Positions 57,618 to 64,000 of a DNA stretch of 64,000 nt are shown here, one piece after another (positions within the stretch are counted from its first letter, which is position 1; every line of letters begins with the position of its first letter). This DNA comes from Treponema bryantii NK4A124. Lineage in GTDB: Bacteria; Spirochaetota; Spirochaetia; Treponematales; Treponemataceae. The stretch lies in the NCBI RefSeq assembly GCF_000421345.1, contig NZ_ATWV01000001.1, positions 310,001 through 374,000 of the forward strand. The letters are read 5' to 3'. A program made the translations under genes and the position numbers. The notes under the pieces were generated by a model. It saw only the letters and a list, made by a program, of their open reading frames with translations, did no database searches and was not told the origin of the DNA.

Positions 57618-60600
57618 TTAATTTCCCGTTACACATAATGCAGGAATCATTCCAACAGAATTAGTTTTCCACTGATTTGAACCACCGTTTGCTCGACCAT
57701 CTTGATTAGAATAACGAAGATAACCTGAACCTGTATCAGGCGAACGGGTCATCCACCAGCCGCCACTGTATGCCCCAGTTTTCAGGGCATAGCCTGTAGG
57801 GGAATAATTTCGGTTTCCGTCAATTGCAGTAGGATCGGTATTAAATCCATAAGCTGCTGTAGTTATTTCCTGTAAACTTAGCAAGAAGATTTGATCATTA
57901 GTATTATCACAAGCATAAGGATTTGTGCCGCTATTAAAATAAGTTGGATTTGTATTCGGGTTTGTACTTCTTGCACTGTTATCTACTTCAACAGTCTGGA
58001 TAATAGACTGCAGAGCTGCCGTAGAGAATACAGTATTCTTAAAATCACCATTTAAATATGCTCTTATGGCAGAGGTATCATATTTTGTGCTGGATGCATC
58101 ATAAGGTCTGCCTTCAAGGATTTTTGTTGCAAACAAAAGTTTATATCCAGTGCCATTATAATCGCTTGTAAGAATCTTCCACTTCACCGGCTCTACCTTA
58201 AAGTAATCTGTATCAAGTTTTGCGTACCAGGCATTGTCGCTTCCAAGGTAATATGTAAGGGCGCCTATTTCTAGACTTACAGCTTCGTTTACAGTAACGC
58301 CGGAAGCCTTGGCGCTCTGCGGCCAGTCTCCAAAGTAAACAGTTCCGTCTCCATTATCAGTATAGGCAGTGGCATTAAAGGCATGTTCAACACATTCCAC
58401 TGCAAAGCTGGCATCGCAAGTCACGCCCATGTAAGTTGCTGTAACATTGAGGGTATAATTATCTTCCCAAGCAAGAGCCGGAATTGTAAACTGATTTGCC
58501 GTAGTTCCGGCTGCAAGGCTTGAATATTCTGTATACGAACCGCACATGAGTGTAGCAGACCAGGTCACAGCGTTGTCGCCTCCGGCCAGAGTTTGAGTTT
58601 CAAAGACGGAATCAGTATAAAGCTTCTGATTGTCAGGATTAAAATAGAGCCTTGTCTGACTTCCATTTGCTTCCCTGCGCTTTACTGTCGGCGTAATTGT
58701 AATTACAGAATCTTCACCCTTTGTAACCTGAGACTTATCTGCCGCAAGTGTAAAGGTATAATCCATTGCGGTATAAATATTTCCGCCGCTTGGAAGAGGA
58801 GAGATTTTTCCATCGTTTGTTATTTCGTAAAGGTCTGAGTCTGTACCGGAAAGTTCAAAGAAGGCTTTTACAATTGACAAATCAACTGATGAACCAGATG
58901 CAATATCCAGAACCTTTTGTCCGGAAGAAGCAGCAAAGGTCTTTGCAAGTTTGATTTTTGCTTTATCAGAAGTAGAGTTTGTAAATCCACTGCCAAGAAT
59001 AAGAGGATGAGCTTCGCTGCTATTATCAATATAGAAGCAAAGATCATCTGTAAAGTACTGGCTTCCACTTAATGTAAGGCTGCCCTTTGTATATACAGTT
59101 CCCTCTTCTATAGTTACATTACTAAGACTTGCACTTGCAGCAGAGCCCACAGAAATAATATAAGGGTCTGCAAATGTTGAATGAGGTTTTATTACTGCAT
59201 TGTTGTAAGTTGCAGTAGTGATATCGGCCAAAGCATTAAGGTCTGCAGAACTGCTTATAGTGTTCATAACCATAATAGCAGGATTTGCTTTTGTATTCCT
59301 TATAAGGATTTGTTTTGCCTGTGCTACGGTTTTTACAGGAATGTCTTTGTTCCAGCCGCCGTTATCATCATCACCAGAATCCGGATCAAGGTAGACTGCA
59401 GCAAAATCAAGTAAGATGTACATATTCATGTCATCGCTTATTTCACCAGCAGCAATTGTATAAGGAATTCCATCCGTTGTTTCTGTTCCGGCTGTTACCT
59501 GTACTCCGCTGGCAGGATTTTCCATGTAAACATTACCGGTAAATATAGAAGTATTATTATTTTCCGGATCGGTAAATGGACCTGTACCTGTTCTGTTAAG
59601 AGTAAAGGTTGTTCCGTTTGAAGCATCATGATACTCCGGAACTCCTATTCTTTCCATTTCCTCACTTGAAAGTGCCATACAGGCATCTCCAACTGCATAG
59701 AACCAGGTAAGAACAGGACCAGCGGCTCCTGATAAACGAAGTTTTGCTTCTCCGGTAAGAAGAACCGCCCCAACCTCATAAGAATTATCATCTGAAGTAA
59801 ATATCTGGTCTGGAGTAATTGAAGGATTTCTTAGTTTAAAGCCTGATGTAAAAGGATCTGTTTTAGGAATACCCGATCTTGTAATTCCAACTTCACTTTC
59901 TGTGCTGAGAGCGCCGGCAATGATAATATTATCAGTTGTTAGATTTAAATATACATTACTTTTTGTGTATGGAGTAGATGCGCCTTCTGTGTTGTTTTTA
60001 ATTGTGATTATACTTTCTGCAGTGCTGGTGCCAAGGGTTAATACTTTTATACCGTCTGAATTTAAAAATACTCCCCCACCTATTCCATCAGAATGATTAT
60101 CTGTAATTTGTACATCAGCCAGAGTAAGACTTCCAGCAAGAAGAAATACACCTCCACCTCTGGAAGTAGAAATATTGTTTATTATATTAGTATTCTTTAT
60201 TACACTTACAGGACTTCCATCGGAACGACCTAAGTTTATACCTCCACCTTTTCCGCCTTTATTTTTTTCAATAATGCTATTATTAATTTCAATAGTGCCG
60301 TTATAAATATCTATACCGCCACCAAAAGTTTCAGAAGCATTTTCTCTTATCTTTGTTTTATAAATATAAACTTCGGCAGTGCCGTTACCTACTGAATAAA
60401 TTCCGCCTCCATGTATAGAAGCGTAATTATATCCTATACCTCCAGTAAAAGAAGGATCTGGTGTTGATTCATCTATATAACCAGCATAAAGTTTTCCTCT
60501 ATTAAATATTCCTCCACCTTTTCCTGCACTATTTGAATGTTTGTCGTTATCACTTTCTGCAGGGCTGTCTTGTGAAATATCTCCAATAACAGCATTTCCC

Positions 60601-62600
60601 GAAATAAACAGTTTAGCAGCACTGTCAAAAAGGAAAACGCCTCCGCCAAAAACATTTGCAGAATTATCCTTAATAAGGCCACCTTTCATTTCAAAAGTGC
60701 TTTTTATACTAACCCCACCTCCACCACAGGTGTTATCTTCTGCTGTTCCTACAGATTTATTACCAGTAATAGTTCCTGATGTCATAGTTACCGAACCATC
60801 AGAATTTATACCACCACCACGAAGCTGGGCTGTATTTTTTGAAATGATTCCATCACTAAAAGAAAGACTACCGTTAGAATAAACGTTGATTCCACCACCA
60901 TAATTGACAGCAGTATTCTCACTAATAAGGGTTTGTGAACCTGTAATAGTTACGGCTTTGTCTCTTAAAAATATACCGCCACCAGAGGCTCCGGAAGAGT
61001 TTTTTATAATCGTCGTATTTATAATATCGGTTTTTGCTCTGGAATATATTCCGCCACCATTACTTTCTGTTGCAGTATTTGATTCAATGGTGCAGTTTTT
61101 TATTGTACAGTCTCCAGCATTCTCAAAAGAACAGAAACCGGCTCCACCCTTTACAGCAGTATTATGTGTTATAGTACAGTTATCTAAAGTAAGATGGCCG
61201 TTTCCGTATTTCTGAACTCCACCGCCATATCCACCATTTTCTGCAGTTACCATCATGTATCCGTGTGTAATTGTAAGATTTTGTACCGTAACATTTTTTG
61301 ATGAATCAATTTTTAATGTACAGAATCTACCGTCGCCATCAAGAATATCAGTTGTGTTATTATTAAGACCTGTAATAATCAGGGAATTCATTTTACTATC
61401 GAGACCGTTAACGACAAAACCCTCTGTTGCATCTGCCGCAACCTTCTGTTCGCCGCTTATATGAATTGTATAATCATTTGTAGAAATGCCATTATTTGCA
61501 ATTTGTGTTAAGGCCCGGCCAAGAGTTGCATAAGGAGCCTTGTGACTTCCGCTGTTTGTGTCGGAAGGAGCTGCGGCATTACTTGCTCCTGTTGGGCCAA
61601 CATAGAAGTTAGTGGTAGCAAACTCTGCAATTTTTGCGGCAGTAACATTAAATAACCCGCTGGAATCAATTGGAGACTGGCCGCCGGAAGAAACCCACTT
61701 TTTTGTTTTAAGTCCTTTACAAACATTTATTGTCTGAATGCTTGAATACGCCAGAGAACCATCTGCTTTGTAAAATGCAAAAACTACTTCATAGGCTCCA
61801 CTGCGAACGCTTTCCTTGCCGGCAACAGCAGAGTCTGTCTGAATTGTTGCAGTTGTATCAGAAACTGTAGCCTCGGTAAAAGGCCAGTAATCCTTGTTGG
61901 CTCCATAACAGGTAAGTCTGACAGAAGTAATTGTATAATCTATCGTCATGGAAAGTTCTATTTCGCCTGTGCTTGTAGCACCACCGGAAACATCCGGAGT
62001 CGGGAAAAACTGCAGAGGATTTGCAGTAGTGATACTTGCCGGATTAACAGCGGTTTTTGTCTGACTGAACAAGGTATCGCCCGTTACGCTGCCAGAGTCT
62101 CGTTTTTTTAAGCCACAGGTGATGTCCCAGGAAAGCCCTGGTATTAATAGAATAGAAAAATTAGAAGTACCGCTTGTAAAAGTTCCTTTTGCAGTTTTAC
62201 TACCAGAAACCGCTGTTACAAAATATTCAACTTCAGAAGCTTCATAAGTAGAAACAGCAGCACGCGAAAGTTCTTCAGTTTGTTCAGGCTGATTTTCTCC
62301 CGCATCAGCTATTTCTTCTGGAACGGCCCCGTTTATCTGCACATGGCCGGTAACAATTATTGGCTCTGTTTCCTGATCTTCAGCTTGTGTTGCAGCAGTT
62401 GCAGCACTGGCTACTTCAGCAGCCCCACCCTGATTGTCTGCGGAAGCAATTTTTTCCTCATAAATCTCGGTAACTTCGTTTTCAAAAAAATTCTTACAGG
62501 AAGAAAAAATCAGAGCACATGAAATTACCGCATAAAAAATCAAAAGTGAAAAAGAGAAGAAAAATGACGTTCTGTTCTTTGTCTTTTTATGCGGACTCAT
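57618..62600 (-). CDS. Giant surface lipoprotein: beta-helix with DUF6273-like end
   Basis: This 1660-residue paralogue has the same plan: lipobox 'LIFSSCKN' near residue 35, beta-sandwich N-part, then 'NFYVGPTGASNAAAPSDTNSG' and a longer beta-helix of GG-rich repeats ('GGGIYSRAKTDIINTTII', 'GGGINSDGSVTMTSGTITGN'). An Ig-like domain ('TFTLAADKSQVTKGEDSVITITPTV', in parts) leads to a C-terminal domain around 'EPVKWKILTSDYNGTGYKLLF' and 'GGWWMTRSPDTGSG', resembling DUF6273 rather than the lectin-like end of its neighbours. A TATAAT box lies eight bases before the ATG; GGAGG is further upstream than useful, so the mRNA may be leaderless. Confidence 0.85.
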   Translation of the reverse strand: MSPHKKTKNRTSFFFSFSLLIFYAVISCALIFSSCKNFFENEVTEIYEEKIASADNQGGAAEVASAATAATQAEDQETEPIIVTGHVQINGAVPEEIADAGENQPEQTEELSRAAVSTYEASEVEYFVTAVSGSKTAKGTFTSGTSNFSILLIPGLSWDITCGLKKRDSGSVTGDTLFSQTKTAVNPASITTANPLQFFPTPDVSGGATSTGEIELSMTIDYTITSVRLTCYGANKDYWPFTEATVSDTTATIQTDSAVAGKESVRSGAYEVVFAFYKADGSLAYSSIQTINVCKGLKTKKWVSSGGQSPIDSSGLFNVTAAKIAEFATTNFYVGPTGASNAAAPSDTNSGSHKAPYATLGRALTQIANNGISTNDYTIHISGEQKVAADATEGFVVNGLDSKMNSLIITGLNNNTTDILDGDGRFCTLKIDSSKNVTVQNLTITHGYMMVTAENGGYGGGVQKYGNGHLTLDNCTITHNTAVKGGAGFCSFENAGDCTIKNCTIESNTATESNGGGIYSRAKTDIINTTIIKNSSGASGGGIFLRDKAVTITGSQTLISENTAVNYGGGINVYSNGSLSFSDGIISKNTAQLRGGGINSDGSVTMTSGTITGNKSVGTAEDNTCGGGGVSIKSTFEMKGGLIKDNSANVFGGGVFLFDSAAKLFISGNAVIGDISQDSPAESDNDKHSNSAGKGGGIFNRGKLYAGYIDESTPDPSFTGGIGYNYASIHGGGIYSVGNGTAEVYIYKTKIRENASETFGGGIDIYNGTIEINNSIIEKNKGGKGGGINLGRSDGSPVSVIKNTNIINNISTSRGGGVFLLAGSLTLADVQITDNHSDGIGGGVFLNSDGIKVLTLGTSTAESIITIKNNTEGASTPYTKSNVYLNLTTDNIIIAGALSTESEVGITRSGIPKTDPFTSGFKLRNPSITPDQIFTSDDNSYEVGAVLLTGEAKLRLSGAAGPVLTWFYAVGDACMALSSEEMERIGVPEYHDASNGTTFTLNRTGTGPFTDPENNNTSIFTGNVYMENPASGVQVTAGTETTDGIPYTIAAGEISDDMNMYILLDFAAVYLDPDSGDDDNGGWNKDIPVKTVAQAKQILIRNTKANPAIMVMNTISSSADLNALADITTATYNNAVIKPHSTFADPYIISVGSAASASLSNVTIEEGTVYTKGSLTLSGSQYFTDDLCFYIDNSSEAHPLILGSGFTNSTSDKAKIKLAKTFAASSGQKVLDIASGSSVDLSIVKAFFELSGTDSDLYEITNDGKISPLPSGGNIYTAMDYTFTLAADKSQVTKGEDSVITITPTVKRREANGSQTRLYFNPDNQKLYTDSVFETQTLAGGDNAVTWSATLMCGSYTEYSSLAAGTTANQFTIPALAWEDNYTLNVTATYMGVTCDASFAVECVEHAFNATAYTDNGDGTVYFGDWPQSAKASGVTVNEAVSLEIGALTYYLGSDNAWYAKLDTDYFKVEPVKWKILTSDYNGTGYKLLFATKILEGRPYDASSTKYDTSAIRAYLNGDFKNTVFSTAALQSIIQTVEVDNSARSTNPNTNPTYFNSGTNPYACDNTNDQIFLLSLQEITTAAYGFNTDPTAIDGNRNYSPTGYALKTGAYSGGWWMTRSPDTGSGYLRYSNQDGRANGGSNQWKTNSVGMIPALCVTGN

Positions 62601-62608
62601 AATTTTTT

Positions 62609-62614
62609 ATTATA
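62609..62614 (-). promoter_or_regulatory. -10 box close to the start of the 1660-residue lipoprotein gene
   Basis: On the minus strand TATAAT lies eight bases before the ATG at 62600. No convincing -35 was found. GGAGG lies upstream of this box, so it cannot serve a transcript starting here. Confidence 0.45.
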
Positions 62615-62643
62615 TCCTCCAATTATTAATTTTACCATATAAG

Positions 62644-64000
62644 CTAGAATACCCGGACTGCGCGAACACTGTTTGCGTTTGATTTTTCACAATAGTCGGA
62701 ATATCCACTAATGATCATTGTATAATACGCTTGGGTATTGTAAGAATTTGACTGTGATGAAGACCAGTAAGTACTTGAGCCCAATTTGGCAACATCGTCT
62801 CCACTCTCACCAATTTTTCCTATAGCATTATCTACCTTTGTTTTTACACTGTATAGCGTAGAAAACTCTTGATAGGCAGGAAGATACCAGCCATCCGAAT
62901 CTCCATCTACTTCTACTCCATAGTTGACACAAAAATCAAATGCTGGATAGTTAGTAGCCGCATTTGCTGCTCCAGCCGAATCACCTGCTTGTATTACATT
63001 CCAATTGCTGCTTCCATCACTTGTACTTGTATAGAATTTTTTACTGTAGCCAGTCGTACCGCTTGGCGCCCATTTAAGATTACTTCCTTTCTTTAAACCA
63101 ACGCCTTTTCTAGCCGTTGCATCAAAAATAACTGCAACTGCGGCCGTCTTCTGATCATTACTCAATTCCATGCTGGCGCTATAAGGCTCTGAACTTCCGT
63201 CACTAAATATAATATCACCAACTGTGAGAGTCTCACCAGGAGCTTTGCTTCCAATATATGAACCACTACCAGCCACACCTTCCACTGTAAAGCTTGCATC
63301 GTGAGGGTAGCCCATGTAGGTAGCCCGAACGCGGAGAGTGTATGTATCCGGATAGTCGAGTGCAGCGATAGTGAACTTATTTGCATTGCTGCCACTGCCT
63401 GCGGCGAGGTCCGGCTGTTCTTCGTCTAAGCCGCACCACAAAGCTGCTTCCCAAGTTACAGTATTGGTGCCACCGGCCGGCTGAGTAAAGGTTGAATCAA
63501 GATAAAGCTTCTGATTTGCCGGATTATAATAAAGCTGAATTTCTGAACCATCTGATTCTTTGCGCTTTACATCCGGTGTTATTGTAACCTGAGCACTGCG
63601 ACCAAGCGTTACAGAGTCTTTGTTTGCAGTAAGAGTAAAGATGTAATCGGCCGGCATATATACGCCGCCGCTGGTTGAACCAAAGGCTGCCTCGCCGCCT
63701 GTGCCTGCAATGATATTGTATCCTTCATCAGATTTAAAAATTGCACTTGGCTGAATGCCACTGTTTGTGTCAGCAAAGCCGCTTGTAAATGGAGTTGAAG
63801 AGAAAGAACCTTCTCGGGTAACGCCTACTTCGCTTGTTGTTGAGAGGATGCCGGCTACTGCAATAGACTTACCAGACGGCAGATATATATTATTAGTGGC
63901 ATTAGAAGTGCCTGCAGTATTATTTTTGATTTTGACAGTGCTGGTAAAGCCGGATTTTCCGAGATTGAAGACAGGAGCTCCAGAACCTGAAATACTATCC
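62644..64000 (-). CDS. Third beta-helix surface lipoprotein, N-terminus beyond window
   Basis: The reading frame stays open to the window edge, giving 451 codons of the C-terminal part; the true start lies outside. The upstream part ('VGVTREGSFSSTPFTSGF' and 'KIKNNTAGTSNATNNIYL') matches the end of the beta-helix of the previous gene. An Ig-like domain follows ('YIFTLTANKDSVTLGRSAQVTI', in parts), then 'VGDIIFSDGSSEPYS' and a DUF1566/Lcl end with 'SDGWYLPAYQEFSTLYS', 'STYWSSSQSNSYNTQAYY' and 'VRAVRVF'. That final motif is typical of the family. The third copy therefore shares its end domain with the first copy and its Ig-like part with the second. Confidence 0.85.
   Translation of the reverse strand, partial: DSISGSGAPVFNLGKSGFTSTVKIKNNTAGTSNATNNIYLPSGKSIAVAGILSTTSEVGVTREGSFSSTPFTSGFADTNSGIQPSAIFKSDEGYNIIAGTGGEAAFGSTSGGVYMPADYIFTLTANKDSVTLGRSAQVTITPDVKRKESDGSEIQLYYNPANQKLYLDSTFTQPAGGTNTVTWEAALWCGLDEEQPDLAAGSGSNANKFTIAALDYPDTYTLRVRATYMGYPHDASFTVEGVAGSGSYIGSKAPGETLTVGDIIFSDGSSEPYSASMELSNDQKTAAVAVIFDATARKGVGLKKGSNLKWAPSGTTGYSKKFYTSTSDGSSNWNVIQAGDSAGAANAATNYPAFDFCVNYGVEVDGDSDGWYLPAYQEFSTLYSVKTKVDNAIGKIGESGDDVAKLGSSTYWSSSQSNSYNTQAYYTMIISGYSDYCEKSNANSVRAVRVF

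Overview
The window looks like a chromosomal stretch of a gut- or rumen-type spirochaete close to Treponema. The evidence is the very long GreA (elongation factor fused to a large helical domain), a FliG homologue beside small membrane proteins, lipoproteins with loose spirochaete lipoboxes, a complete SUF iron-sulfur operon, and a plant-polysaccharide gene set. The assignment rests on gene content and protein style only; no rRNA gene is present.

Layout. 1-9 kb is a carbohydrate region: the end of a LacI-type regulator, an SGNH esterase, a GH130 phosphorylase-like enzyme, a small secreted protein, then a Gfo/Idh/MocA oxidoreductase, a GH39 beta-xylosidase-like enzyme, an FMN-dependent dehydrogenase and a sugar isomerase/epimerase-like TIM barrel. 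9-10.7 kb holds thiamine pyrophosphokinase, a CYTH protein and a hotdog thioesterase. 10.9-16.1 kb is sufC-sufB-sufD-sufS-sufU, followed by tRNA-Arg(UCU). 16.3-31.3 kb is a long minus-strand housekeeping block: lipoprotein, TPR protein, degenerate AAA+/Fis regulator, rpsA, cmk, PAP2 phosphatase, a membrane protein with a winged-helix domain, rluB-type gene, scpB, scpA, folK, recA, three conserved envelope/TPR proteins and rpe. 31.7-36.5 kb runs the other way: TPR protein, greA fusion, MBL hydrolase. 36.6-44.4 kb has deoC, a ferredoxin, an M23 endopeptidase, a PEGA protein, a class A PBP, a ParB-like protein, a small outer-membrane-type protein and rlmJ. 44.5-53.3 kb has clpB, a tocopherol-cyclase-like protein, an M16C protease and fliG. 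53.5-64 kb is accessory: an ORF6N-domain gene and three tandem giant beta-helix surface lipoproteins, the last cut by the window edge.

Two genome-wide themes stand out. First, many genes have no Shine-Dalgarno sequence and instead carry a -10 box only 6-9 bases from the ATG, usually with a good -35 exactly 17 bases upstream. This predicts leaderless mRNAs for the SGNH esterase, Gfo/Idh, thioesterase, sufC, sufU, scpB, deoC, the PBP and others. Second, the spacers are filled with several families of short palindromic elements. In each family the flanks and the apical loop are fixed while the stem differs from copy to copy, yet is still fully paired. One copy lies in frame inside sufD, and others supply the C-terminus and stop codon of two genes. 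A rarer family of long hairpins with a fixed C-rich loop occurs three times and I do not recognise it. It is my best candidate for something undescribed.
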